From Edaphochlamys debaryana (taxonomy: Eukaryota > Chlorophyta > Chlorophyceae > Chlamydomonadales), in contig JAEHOE010000038.1 of assembly GCA_016858145.1 (NCBI GenBank), positions 496,001-560,000 on the forward strand: 64,000 nt of DNA. Direction: 5' to 3'. Under the pieces are notes generated by a model that saw only the letters and a list, made by a program, of their open reading frames with translations, was not told the DNA's origin and did no database searches. Below are positions 25,401 to 36,074 of the stretch, piece by piece; positions within the stretch are counted from its first letter, which is position 1; every line of letters begins with the position of its first letter. Made by a program: the position numbers and the translations under genes.

Positions 25401-27389
25401 ATGCGGGGGGTGAGATGCGGGGAGTTGAGATGCGGGGGGTGAGATGCGGGGAGTTGAGATGCGGGGGGTGAGATGCGGGGAGTTGAGATGCGGGGGCCGA
25501 TGAAGGGGCCCTTGCCCGCCACCGCCCCACCCGCCCAAGGCACCCCCCGCCCCCCCCATAGGCCAGGGCACCTGGTGCACATCCCTCTGCTCACATTCCC
25601 CTTCCCAAGCCCATCAGCCTCAGCCACCCACCCGGCTTGTAGCCCATCTTCTCAAGCAGCTTGAGCCCGATGCCCTTGGTGTGCTTCTCGAAGGTGGCGA
25701 ACCGCGGGTCCTGCTGCAGCGTGACCGTGCGCTTCACCTCCTGCCGCGCCACGGCCTGCTCGGCCTTGAGCCGCTGCTCCGCCTTCTCCAGGATACTGGG
25801 AGGGGGCAGGCAGGGAGGGGGAGGGGGGAGTTTGAGCACAAGCTGAGCGGGGTCACAGGGGAAAGGGGAAAGGAGAGAGGAATTTGAGGTATAGACTGGA
25901 AGAGTAGGGGGCGAAGAGGGGTGGACATGGAGGTTCGCGGTGGACAAGCGGAGAAGTCCAAGCCGAGCAGCATGGGGGCAGGGAAGAGGGGATGGTGGAC
26001 ATCGTGCCCCGTGCTGCTCAGATCCACACACACCCCCACCCCCACCCGCAGACCGCGCCCTTTTGACCGGGGCCATTCCCCGCATGGGGCCTCCCATGTA
26101 CGAGCCTTTGCCGTGGATCCCAAATCCAAGCGTCCTGGCCTTGGCTCGCAAAGAACAGGCCCACAACAGGCCCCACAGCACCGGCGCGGACCCTTTCGTC
26201 TGCCTGCCAGCCCACCAGCCCTGGAGCCAGGGCCTGGCCAGCTCCAGGACCCGGCGGGACCCCGTAGGACCCGGCAGGACCCGGCGGGACCCCGTAGGAC
26301 CCGGCAGGACCCGGCGGGACCCCGTAGGACCCGGCAGGACCCGGCGGGACCCCGTAGGACCCGGCAGGACCCGGCGGGACCCCGTAGGACCCGGGTCCAC
26401 ATGCCCTCCCATGCTTGAGGGCGGAAGGCCAGCAATGTATCCCTTCACGCCCCAAGCCCAGCTCCCCCGGGTCCTGCCCAGCACACAGCCCCACAGCCAA
26501 CACACGAGACCCAACTCAACACACCCCTCACATCCCCCAGTTCCTGCCGCACCTACGTTTGTCGGCTTACGCGAGCAGCCCTTCACACAGCCCTTTAAGC
26601 ACCCACCCACAAGGCTGAGGCCCCGCCCGGGTGTCGCGCCCCACAACCCACTCACCGCCTGCCAAAGTTGGAGGGCATGACGCCCTCATGTGGCACCTCG
26701 TCCTCATCGCCCTCGTCGCCCCCCTGCGTCCCCCCAGGCTTGAAGCCCAGCCCGCCTCCGCCACCGCCGCTGCCGCCGCCGCCGATGCCTGCGCGGCTGC
26801 TGCCGCCTCCGCCGCCGCCACTGCCTCCGCCGCCGATGCCTGCGCGGCTGCCTCCGCCTCCGCCGCCGATCCCAGCCCGGCTTCCGCCACCGCCCCCACC
26901 ACCGCCGCTGCCGATGCCGCCGCGACTGGCGCCGACGCCAGCTCCGCCACCGCCGCTGCCGATGCCGCCGCGGCTGCCCAGCCCGGCGTGGCCGCCTCCG
27001 TCAGCTGCATCGTCGTCCTCCTCTGTGCCGCCCTCGCTCGTCGGCCCAACACTTCCGGGCCGCTGCGCTGGGCCGAAGGTCCTGGCGCCGGCGCTGCCCT
27101 CCTCCTCGTCGGGGTTCATCGGTTCTTGAACGATCTTGCCGCTGGACACGAAGCCGACCGGCTTCGTGTAGTCCCGATCCCCGTCGTCCCGATCCCTCCG
27201 TCTCCGCCTGCCGCCACCGTCGGAGTCCGAGTCGTCGGCGAACACACCGTAGATTTGGTCCTCCTTTGTCTGCATCCGCTTTTGGCGCTTCTTTGAGTAG
27301 TAAAATTCTCCGTTGATCCACTTTCCGTCTTCATAGTCGTTATCCATATCAAAGCGCTCATAGTGCTGGAACTCGTTCGGGTCAGCCAT
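19404..27389 (-). CDS. TFIP11: TFIP11/NTR1/STIP G-patch spliceosome-disassembly factor
   Basis: Homologue of TFIP11 (yeast Ntr1/Spp382, plant STIPL1), which recruits and activates the helicase Prp43/DHX15 to disassemble intron-lariat spliceosomes in the nucleus. Fifteen in-phase exons give 964 aa: 27389-26656, 25795-25632, 25243-25032, 24546-24433, 23740-23653, 23288-23185, 22961-22777, 22487-22424, 22335-22081, 21798-21643, 21337-21191, 20795-20644, 20484-20391, 19990-19919, 19757-19404. Domain order fits the family: TIP_N start ([27 protein letters not shown]), Gly/Ser-rich linker, G-patch ([20 protein letters not shown], about 285-330), basic segment, GCFC helical domain, the FFPKW and WYLGWK motifs, and a C-terminal domain ending at Ala-Lys-Gly. 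A poly-Gly tract interrupts GCFC near 22195-22255. Shares a 466-bp divergent promoter region with RLP24. Confidence 0.93.
20943..21054 (-). repeat. TFIP11 intron 11: exon echo and AT-rich direct repeat
   Basis: At 20943-20971 lies an imperfect copy of the 3' end of exon 11 (true junction near 21188-21215). Next to it is an unusually AT-rich patch in which the 14-mer atctgacagatctt occurs twice, at about 21007-21020 and 21041-21054. The patch contrasts sharply with the GC-rich surroundings and may be a small insertion remnant. Confidence 0.55.
24005..24440 (-). repeat. 71-bp x7 array carrying TFIP11 exon 4 donor
   Basis: Seven nearly identical 71-bp units start at 24005, 24076, 24147, 24218, 24289, 24360 and 24431. 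The last contains the true 3' end of exon 4 (coding DKPLA) and its GTGAGGG donor. The other six repeat the same junction inside intron 4 with only one or two substitutions (for example CACG for CAAG). Every unit therefore offers a donor site. Confidence 0.9.
24527..24643 (-). repeat. Duplicated acceptor and 5' edge of TFIP11 exon 4
   Basis: The exon 4 acceptor and its first codons (AAAPAKGA) at 24523-24558 occur a second time at 24610-24643, in the preceding intron. The distal copy is followed by intron-like sequence, so the proximal one is taken as the true exon start. Confidence 0.65.
25283..25494 (-). repeat. 14-15-bp minisatellite in TFIP11 intron 2
   Basis: About 15 head-to-tail copies of two alternating variants, gagatgcggggggt and gagatgcggggagtt, fill the intron between exons 2 and 3. 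One strand is G-rich. Read in frame it yields Ser-His-Pro-Pro repeats, but no exon uses it. Confidence 0.9.
26252..26392 (-). repeat. 30-bp x5 minisatellite in TFIP11 intron 1
   Basis: Five copies of a 30-bp unit (gaccccgtag gacccggcag plus gacccggcgg) lie in intron 1. It gives long open frames in several phases, which are artefacts of the repeat. Confidence 0.9.
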
Positions 27390-27855
27390 TTCTGCGCGCT
27401 CTCGGCGGCCGGGGGCCTTGCCCCGGGCCGCAAAGTAGGTTCAGGTAAGGAGTTATTGAAGAGGGAGCGGCCAGGGGTGCGAGCGGGGAGTTTGGCAGCA
27501 GTTTGGGGGACCGAGCTGGGATGGGCGTGGTGCTGCCTGCAATGCGGGCCAGCAACTGAAGCAAGGTGCGCTCCACTGAATTGCACACAACGCCTCCTCA
27601 TAGTTGCCATACGTTGGTGACCACCTGCGCATACCGCCGCTGCCCCACAAAGGGTTTGTTGTGCAACACCAATTGCTTCTGCGCCCAGCCGCGAGGTCGC
27701 CACCTGGCCCGTGCGGGCGCCTCCTTACCAAACTGACTGTAGCAGTTCTTCTCCCATAGCTTGCGGGGCGCTCTCAGCGCCGCCGCACATAGGCGCCGCC
27801 CGGCCCATCGACCCAGCCGTTCTGACGCCGGGGCCCTAGGGCGGCTCTTGCAGCC
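27390..27855. promoter_or_regulatory. Bidirectional promoter region TFIP11 / RLP24
   Basis: The two start codons are 466 bp apart and face away from each other. Both genes act in RNA or RNP processing, so co-regulation is conceivable. No specific motif recognised. Confidence 0.5.
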
Positions 27856-28347
27856 ATGCGTGTCGAGAAGTGCTGGTTCTGCTCCTCCAACATCTACCCG
27901 GGCCACGGCATCACCTTCGTCCGCAACGATGCCACGGTGTTTCGCTTCTGCCGCGGCAAGTGCCATAAGAACTTCAAGATGAAGCGTAACCCGCGCAAGG
28001 TCAAGTGGACGAAGGCTTACCGCAAGCTCGCGGGCAAGGAGCTGGCGGAGGACGCGACGTTCGAGATGGAGAAGCGCCGCAACCGGCCGGAGAAGTACAA
28101 CCGCGACTTGGTTGGCAAGACGCTCAAGGCGGTCAGCAAGATCACGGAAATCCGGCAGAAGCGCCAGGACCGCTACTACGAGAAACGTATGCAGAAGGCC
28201 AAGAAGCAGCAGCTCGCCGCCGACAAGCTGCAGCTGGAGAAGGAGGTGCACCTCATCAAGGCCCCGGCGGGCATTCGCGTGGAAAAGGAGAAGCTCAAGG
28301 AGCCCGTGCGTCAAGTGGACGCCAACGCGGACAGCATGTCGGAGTAA
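27856..28347 (+). CDS. RLP24: RLP24, ribosome-biogenesis L24e-like protein
   Basis: Intronless, 163 aa, the usual family length. It begins MRVEKCWFC. The eL24-type zinc-finger cysteines are present at C6, C9, C32 and C36. The conserved core continues YPGHGITFVRND and KCHKNFKMKRNPRKVKWTKA. The long basic, Glu-rich C-terminal helix separates RLP24 (human RSL24D1) from ribosomal protein eL24. RLP24 is a placeholder on pre-60S particles and in yeast recruits and activates the AAA ATPase Drg1 for its own release in the cytoplasm, after which eL24 replaces it. Divergent from TFIP11. Confidence 0.95.
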   Translation: MRVEKCWFCSSNIYPGHGITFVRNDATVFRFCRGKCHKNFKMKRNPRKVKWTKAYRKLAGKELAEDATFEMEKRRNRPEKYNRDLVGKTLKAVSKITEIRQKRQDRYYEKRMQKAKKQQLAADKLQLEKEVHLIKAPAGIRVEKEKLKEPVRQVDANADSMSE

Positions 28348-29675
28348 GGGGCCGGCGGGAGCGGAGGCAGGGCTGGCGCTGGCGGAGCCGGGGGTGGCGG
28401 CGGCGGCCTGACGCCCCGGCGGCTGCGCTGCGCGCCGCCACTTGCGCCCTAGCGCACTATTGGTTGGGCTGGCGTTGGCGCGGAAGCTCTACGGTCGCAG
28501 CTGACGGCGGCCGCTGGGACCGGCGGTGTTCCAGCGGCGGCCCCTGCACCTTGGTGGCGGCGGCAGGGCGGAGCCGGCGGAGCCGGCGCGACGTGCAGGG
28601 ATTGGAGCGTAACTCAACGCCTTGACAGTACTCGGAGCGGATAGGACAGACATTAGAATTGGCCGCCGGCAGGCCTGCAGTAGCCGGTCTAAGGGAGCGG
28701 CTGAGAGTGAGCTGTTGTGTATGCAGTGTTGGAGAGGAGCGGACGCGCTCGTGTGGAGGCGCAGAGAGCGGATCCAGGCGTCGTGGGTACGCCGCAAAAC
28801 AACTTTAGCTGGCACACAGTGCCTGTGGGAAGACGGTTGGTGCGCACAGCAGTGTGGGGCGGCCGTGGGCGGCGTATGGTGTGTCGCGCGCCCCGGTCGC
28901 TGGCTGGCTGGCGGCCGCGTTAGTTGGGGTGGGGCTCTTTGGGGGGGCTGGGGCCAGCCTATTCTCTGAGGGTTGGCAGTGGTCCGGAGCCACTCAGGCA
29001 GAGAGCCGTGAAGGCAAGGCTATGCAATAGCAAGATGCTGTGGCAATGGACTGAGCCCGTTCGGACGCAATGTAGCAAATGTGCTGCTGCTGGTCTGGCT
29101 CGTGTCTCGTGTGCCACGTCTTTGCTTGGACGTCCGTATCGGTAGCTGGGCAGCACTGACCTGCACGTCGGGAGCTCTGGACACGCAGCAGTCTCGCTCG
29201 ACCTCAACCTTCCAGACCCGTCGTTCGCAATGCATTGCAGCGATTAGCTGAAGGAGGCCTCGCAGCCGTCGCTGGAGGGCCCCTTCGCTACGCAGTACCC
29301 ACGGTGATGGCTTTGCCTCGGCTCCAGAAGTGATCGTCCCTCCCAGCGCGCCAACCCTCAATGCAGCCACTCGAGACAATGGGGGCGCCCCCATGGGGGC
29401 GGAACAGGGCTGAGCCCCTCACCCATCCACTCTTCTACATCGTGGGCGCACTATACTCCAACCCAGCTCGAGGAAATTTTCAAACCTCCATCCCGCGGCG
29501 GCAGCGGGAAGCCGTTACCCTCTACCCTGTCGCTACCCTCTGCCCTGCCTCTCCTAGCGGCGTGCCATATCACGGGCCGCGTCCCACCTGACCCCTGCGC
29601 GGCTGCACCTCTACCATGTAACACGTTCGCAAGCCGCACGTGCCGCGTCGCCACCACCGGGCCCGTCCGCCGGCT
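28348..29675. other. Convergent intergenic region, RLP24 / ARM-TIR
   Basis: 3' flanks of RLP24 (plus) and the ARM-TIR gene (minus), about 1.3 kb. No supported gene and no clear poly(A) signal for either one. A plus-strand TGTAA near 29616 lies too far from RLP24 to assign. Confidence 0.5.
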
Positions 29676-32600
29676 TCACGCTCCCGCCAGGCCGTTTGGC
29701 CCCCGCCCCTGCTGCATCCGCCCTCGCACCCGGTCCCCCACCGGAAGCAGCTGCGAAGCCGACACCGCCAGCGACTCCGCCCCCAACCCCGTTCCCAGCA
29801 TCTGCCCAGGGCCCCATCCCATGCCTGGCACCATGGCACCCCCCGCCGTCGACTCCAGGCTTGACCAGCGGCTGGGCGTCGAGTCACACGAGCTCATCAT
29901 CATGACTTGCGGCAGCAACAGGGGCTCCGTGGTCCCGCGGTGGAGCTTAAGTTGTTGCTGCTGGTGGAGAGATGCTGGTGGCGCAATGGAAGAGTGCGCA
30001 TGCGGGTTCTGGAGTTGCAGCCGGCGCACAACCGCCTGCTGGTGCTCCGAGAGCCTCCCGTAGCCCCCGAAACCGGCCGTGAAACCGCCGCCGCCGCCCT
30101 GGAAGCCTCCCGCCGCCGCTGGAGCGTTGCGCATGGCTCCGCTGCCGTAGCCGATCCCCCTCCCTCGCGGCATAGCGTCAAGCGGCTCCGCACCGCCTCC
30201 GCCGCCACCTCCGCCGCCGTAGCTGCTGGCCGCACCTGACGCCTCCGCCGCCAGCAGCACCGGCGACGACGCGGCGTGCGCGAGGCTGCCGCCGCCGCTG
30301 CCGCCGCCGCCGCTGGCTACAGCGCCCAGCAGCAGCTCCTGCTCCTGCGACGGCTGTAGCACCTGCTGCTGTTGCTGCTGTTGCTGCTGCTGCTGTTGTT
30401 GCGACGACATCGCGAACAGCAGCTGCCGCAGCAACAGCCGCGACTCGGAAGCCTCTGCGGCCAGCAGCTCCACCCCGGCCTGGGCCTGGACCAACCTTGC
30501 CTCGAGAGACGCAGACACGGAGCACACGCGCGCCTCGAGCCCCTGAATCGCGGTCGAGAGCTGCAGCGCCGTCTTGGCGTGTTTCTGCCTTAGCTCCTGC
30601 AGCTCGTGGAGTAGCGCTTGGTGATTTGCGGCTCCCTCCATGTCCCGACGCAACGCTGAGACCTCCGCGGCCAAGTCTGACCGTGCCAGGCCCGCGGGAG
30701 GTTGCGGGCCGGCAGGGGCTGGGGCAGGCGCGGGAGGGGCGGGTGGGGCGAGGGCGTAGGCGAGATGGGGCGGCGGCAGCAGCCAGCCGGGCGGTGCCAT
30801 GCCGCCGCCCAGCCCGCCGGATGCATAGGCCCCGTAGGCGCCGTAGAGGCCTGGGTGCAGGGCCCAGGGCGGGAGGCCTTGCAAGGGCGCGGGCAGGGGG
30901 TGAAGGGGCTGCGAGTCCTGGGCTGGTGCGGAAGCGGCCGGGGAGGGGCCGGCCGTGGGCTCAAGAGGTGGACCGTGGGTCGCGCCCTGGTGGGTCCCGC
31001 TTGCGGCGGCGTGCTGGCTGCCGTTGGCACCAGCTGCATGCGGCCCCGCAGAGACTCCGAGGGCGGGCAGGGCTGCAGAGCTCGGGTGCAGCGGCGGCGC
31101 CGGGTGGCTGAAACTGACAGCCCTGCCCGCCGCCGCCGGGGCGGCCGCCGCCGGGGCGCTGCGGGAATGCTTGCCGGGCGTCGTCGGCCCAGATTTCGAT
31201 CCTGGATCTGACCGGTTGATCTTGCCCATCAGGATCTCAACGAACGCCTGGTAGTACCTGAGGAGCGGTTGGGGAGCAGAGGCGATAAGCGAGAGTGATG
31301 GTGGCCTCTGGGCAAGGAGCAAGCACAGGAGGCATGCGCGCTGCCGATGCCATGCCATGCTTTCTCTGAGCACACCAGCGGACCGGTGACCTGCGAGCTT
31401 GATAGGCGGGCCCTGCCTAACCCTGGGCGGAGGCAAGTGTAGGCAGAACGTCATATGGGACTGCGGCCCTCCCCGGCTCACTCGTCAGAGTGCGTGATGG
31501 CCTTGTGACTGAACACGGGCTGAATGGCCTCGGGCAGCTTGGCGATGGCGTCATACGAGGGGAACTCGCACACCTGACGGCAGCAGGGGGCGCAGCACGT
31601 GGGGAGCACGGTAGCTGGCACGTACAGGTCCGCACTGCAAGAGGTTGTACGTGACGCTGGGCTACACAACCCTAGGTCAGCCAAGAGGGGGGAAGGCGCT
31701 GCGACCCACCAGGACGGTCCGCATGGCTGACGTGCCCCCACGCACCACGCACCCCTGCCCCACCTTGTTTCCGTCCTTGTCCCGCCAGCGAGACCCCTCC
31801 TTGACCACCTACAAAGGGGAGCGGCACAGCGACACGCGACTTCTAGACTGGGCTTGAAAGGTGTGCTAAGGCCCCAGGCCCCGGCAGGCCCAGCCCAGGC
31901 CCAGCCCAGGTCCAGCACGGGCCCACCCACCAGGATGATGTTGATCTTGGCCTCCACCGCCGCCATGAGCTCCTTGATGCACCAGGGGCTTTCGAAGATG
32001 TTGTCTGCGATACAAGTCATGACCAGACCGGTCAGTAAGATAGGCGTGGGGCCAGTCCGCCGGCTTTCATGCCCAGGGCACAGCGTAACATGACATGCAC
32101 CACCGGCACCGGTAGCGACACATCCACACCCACATGATTACCATAGGTAGATAGGTTCAGACCAGTCAAAGAAGGCAGACCGGTCAAAGAAGGTGATGAG
32201 GCCAAACCGGCATCCGTCACACACGCATACGTACACCCACACCCACGCACCCGTGAGCACGAAGACGAAGTTGGTGCAGGAGGCCACTATCTTTGCGAGG
32301 TCGCTCAGCTCCTCCCGGAACTCAAAGTCCAGGAACGTGGCGATGCCCCGCAGTACCAGCAGGCTGTAGAGCGCGCAAGCAAAGTCCTTGGCGTCGGTGC
32401 GCTTGTGGGACAGGAAGACCTGGGGGAAGGGCGCGGGTGAGGGCACGGGGCAAGGGGTTGACCAGGGTCATGTCGTGAAGAAGAAAAGTCGCGGGCAGAA
32501 AGGGTCAAGTAGGTGTCGCAAAGCTGCTGTTGCAGCAGGCTCTGGCTCCTCTCAGCTCACACCTCGTACGACGCCGTGAGGCTGTTGTCAAGGCTGGCGG

Positions 32601-35600
32601 CCTGCGGTGGGGAAGGGAGCCGGGGGGGATCGCCTCCTCAACAGGCCCTGCCCCTTGCCCCTGTCCCCTCGGCTGCTGCCCCCGTGCCCGTGCGTCCCCC
32701 CTGATCGCCTCCTCCCCTGCCCCTGCCCGCTTGCCTTTGCCTACGGCCTCAGTCACAGCACATGCACCTTTCACCCTGCCCCCTGCCCCCCACCCCCTTG
32801 CTCGCCTGCACCGCTTCCCTGTCGTCCACAGCCCCTGCCCTCCCCTCTGACCGCCTCCCCCGCCTGCTATGGCCTTATCTACAGAGGCCTGCACCCTGCC
32901 TCTCCCCCACCCCTGCTCGCCTGCACCGCCTCCCTGTCGTCCAGGCTGTCCAGTTGCAGGAGGGCGCCCTTGGCGGCATCGCTGATGCGCAGGTCCCCGT
33001 GGCCCTGCCTGCAGGGTGAGGAGCAGGGGGGCGGGATGATGAGGGGGTGCGTGGGGTGGCGTGGCCGGTGGCGGCAGGGCGAAGGCACCACAAAGGGACG
33101 GGGTCGAAGTGAGGGCAATGGGGCCAAACGGGGGAGCCGGGGCCTGGGAGCGGTGAGGGAGGCACGGAGTTTGGGACTTCCACGTTGGGGTCTGCCATAT
33201 GGCGCCCAGCCCTCCCCCCCACCCACCAGGCCACCACCCCTCCCACACTCCCCTCCCCTTGCGCATGCCCCCACGCACCCCTCGTGTGACGTCGACATCT
33301 CGCTCCCACCACTACCACCACCACCCCGTCCTCCCCCACTAGCCTGCCCCCGCCCCTCCTTGCGCCCCACCACTCTTGCAGCGTCTCCGCCATCCTCGCC
33401 TCCAGCAGCGCCGGCCGCAGGGCCCGCACGCAGGCCAGGTTGAGCAGCGTGCGGCAGGCGTCCAGCTGCACCTCGGGGGTGGAGGCGGAGTGCGTGAGGC
33501 AGGAGCGGAGCTGCTCCAGAGCGCCCGCCCGCACCAGCTGCTCTGCACCGGGGGCGGGGGGAAGGGTGGGTGCAAAACACAGGGTTGGGGGCGCGCCCAG
33601 GGTCACATCACAGGGTCACACTGGGTGGGCTGCTGGGCACCAGGAGATGCCGGTTGACACGACCGACCGTAGAGAGACTGTGTCCCAACACTGGGTCAAA
33701 GGCGCACCTGCGCTGACTGCGTTGCGCGTGAGGCACACCATGGCGTGGATGGGCTCGGCCAGCCAGCTGCCACTCGGTGCCCCAGTACACGCCGTTGCCG
33801 TTGACCGTGGTCTCCAGAATGCCCATCACAGTGCGTGGCCGTCACGTCCCGCTCCGACAGCATGTCCTGCACCTGCGAGTACGGCGACCGGTACGGCAGG
33901 CGTACGGTGCACGTACCGATGCGTACGGCCAACGGTCACACGTACGGCCAGCGAGTGCGAGTGAGCGTTGAATCGACTGGCTCTGCTGGCCAACCTCGCA
34001 GCTTTGAGCCGCACCCCGTTCCCCCCACCCTACGCTCGGGTACTACCCCCCAGCCCCACCTCCACACCCGCACGCACCTTTTGGTTGCGGTCCTCGCTGC
34101 TGTACACGTGGGCCACGGTGAGCAGCGTGATGGTCTGCAGGAAGTGCTCGATGACACCGCCCTCGCCCTCGAGCAGCCGGGCGCACGCGGCAAGCAGGTT
34201 GGCCTCCCTGCTTGCGGGTGTGTGGGGGGGGGGCGGACAGGTGGGGCGGGGTTGATGCCTGTAGTTTGGGCAGTCAGGGGGAGGCGGGGAGTGGATGGAG
34301 CACGGGCGGGGCTCGATGCACCAGGGACGGGGAAGGGGCAGGGCACCGGGGGCAAGGACGGCGGGCGGCGCGGAGCGGTCCGGTGAGGTTGATGTTGCGG
34401 TTGAGGCAGGCAGGGGGAAGCGGGGCGGGGGGAGCGGATGGAGGACGGGAAGGAGGGGCAAGGTAGAAAGGTCGGGGAAAGCGGTTGAAGCACGGGGAGC
34501 GAGGAGGGGCATCACGGGCCTGAGGGGCGAGGCAGGAGGGGCACGAGGGGTGTGAGCGCGTGAGCACCTCGAACGTGGATGGGCCGATCCCCCGCCCTGC
34601 TCTGAGAGCATTGGTCCCGTCAAACCCCATGTAACCATGCCGCAGGGAACGCCATCCCACGCCATCCAACGACCCTCTCACCTCAGCGCGATGTGGAGGG
34701 AGTCGGATCGCGAGAGCTTGAAGAGTGACGCAATGCACGGCAACAGCTCGCCGCCGGCGGCGCTTACTAAGCCAACCAGCAGGGTGACTAAGCCCATGTC
34801 ACGTAGCCGCTCGTAGAACACGGGGTCATTAGTAAGCGGCCAGATGGCCATGGCCGCCGCGTTGGCGAGATCCAAATTGGATCTGAAGTCGCTCATGAAG
34901 CGGAGCAGGACCCCCACCAGGCCGCGCCTGAGGGCCAGAGGCAGGGAAGAGGGGATGTTGCGGATGAAGGAAGCTGCTAGATAGTAGGAGCTGTGGACCA
35001 TGCCCGATTCCAGCATTGCTTGAAGCAGGCACTCGCCCCTCACCGCCTCACCGCCGCGCCGCGCCGAGCAAACGCTGCTTTGGCCACGCCGTTGCCCCCC
35101 TTGCCCCCATGCACCCAACAAGGCAGGTCACGCACTGCCGACACCGCTCCCTGGTTGACCACGCCGTCGGCCCCAAGAAAGGAAGGGCAGGTTCATTGAA
35201 GCCCGAACATGTGACCCCACACCCCAACGTGACATCCCTGCCCCCCGACACAGTGCCCCAGCCGGCAATCAAGGGTCCCACGCACTGGAACAGGCGCTCG
35301 CAGTCGGCCCGCGTGGCCCCGCGGATGCACTGCCGCAGCGCCCGCAGCGCCATGCACAGCACGGGGCGATCTGGGTCGCCCACCAGCGCCTCCACCTGGG
35401 CCGCCAGGCCCACCTGCAGGCAGCCACGCAGCCACAGCCAATGAGCGAGGAAGGGTAGCGGCGCTACATTACTTGCCTAGGGGTAGGATGCCTGTATGGC
35501 TGATGCTGCAGGGTAGGTATTGGTACTATTGCATCCACGAGTTTGACAGGCGCTAGCATGCGGATTGCCGCACTGCCATTGCGCTGCACGAGCACGTCTG

Positions 35601-36074
35601 CACGTGCCCTCCAGAGTTCCTAGGAGGCTTTGCACTCCGCTTGCCACTGGACTCTCTCTAGGCTGGGCAACTTTGAAGCCCGAGCTGCCAAGGGCGTGCA
35701 GGGCCTCGCCAGTCATTCCCACCTTGAGCATGAGGAGCTTGGTGGGGGGGTCCACCAGGGCCAGGTGCTCGATCAGGGTGGCGGCCATGAGCCTTAGGGG
35801 CAGGGGGAGGTGGGGGGAGGGAGGGGTCTTGGTGAGGAGGGCTAGCTGGGGTCGGGGACTGAGATCGGGTGTCGGGGAAAGGGAAGGAGGCCGGGGGGTG
35901 GGGGTTCGGAAACGCCACGCCGTTGAAAGCATCCGGCCACCCGGCCAACCTGACGGTCGAAGGCCAGCCCTCCGCGAGCAGCGAGACCAATCGCGGAGGG
36001 CCCTCCTTCCACAAGCGCATGGCGACGGCAGCCTCTTTGGTGAACTGCACTCCCGACAGTCTCCTTAGGGCCTC
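29676..36074 (-). CDS. Armadillo-repeat plus TIR-domain protein (frame breaks)
   Basis: Exons: 36074-35950, 35792-35723, 35413-35286, 34990-34682, 34207-34078, 33872-33708, 33542-33374, 33008-32927, 32601-32563, 32419-32251, 32004-31931, 31808-31764, 31573-31482, 31257-29676. The N-terminal half is ARM-like helices (EALRRLSGVQFTKEAAVAM; QLDACRTLLNLACV). A TIR domain follows: YEVFLSHKRTDAKDFA, then FVFVLTDNIFESPWCIKEL, then INIIL. In TIR NADases the catalytic Glu lies in WCxxEL; here its codon is 31972-31970. The C-terminus is a 527-residue tail with Pro/Ala-rich segments, a probable coiled coil and poly-Gln. ARM plus TIR recalls SARM1, but I see no SAM domains. Oddities: the exon at 33872-33708 changes frame twice (an extra base near 33830, and CCAGCCAG at 33759-33766). 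Upstream of 36074 an in-frame ATG (36155) is separated from the exon by a TAG, so the true first exon is unknown. Could be a decaying gene or carry assembly errors. Confidence 0.75.
30364..30401 (-). repeat. CAG/CAA poly-Gln tract
   Basis: Mixed CAG/CAA codons encode about 13 consecutive glutamines in the C-terminal tail of the ARM-TIR protein. Confidence 0.85.
32811..32943 (-). repeat. Echo of ARM-TIR exon 8's 3' end
   Basis: The exon end coding LDDREA with its GTGCAGG donor (near 32917-32943) recurs about 100 bp into the next intron (32811-32831) with the donor-like sequence kept. The C-rich flank is duplicated as well. Confidence 0.55.

Noticed and set aside
25198..25530. Ser-His-Pro-Pro repeat protein on the minus strand
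   Set aside because: It is the translation of the intron 2 minisatellite of TFIP11; it lies between two in-phase exons of the G-patch.
25921..26503. Gly/Pro/Ser repeat ORFs on both strands
   Set aside because: Caused by the 30-bp minisatellite in TFIP11 intron 1; open in several frames at once.
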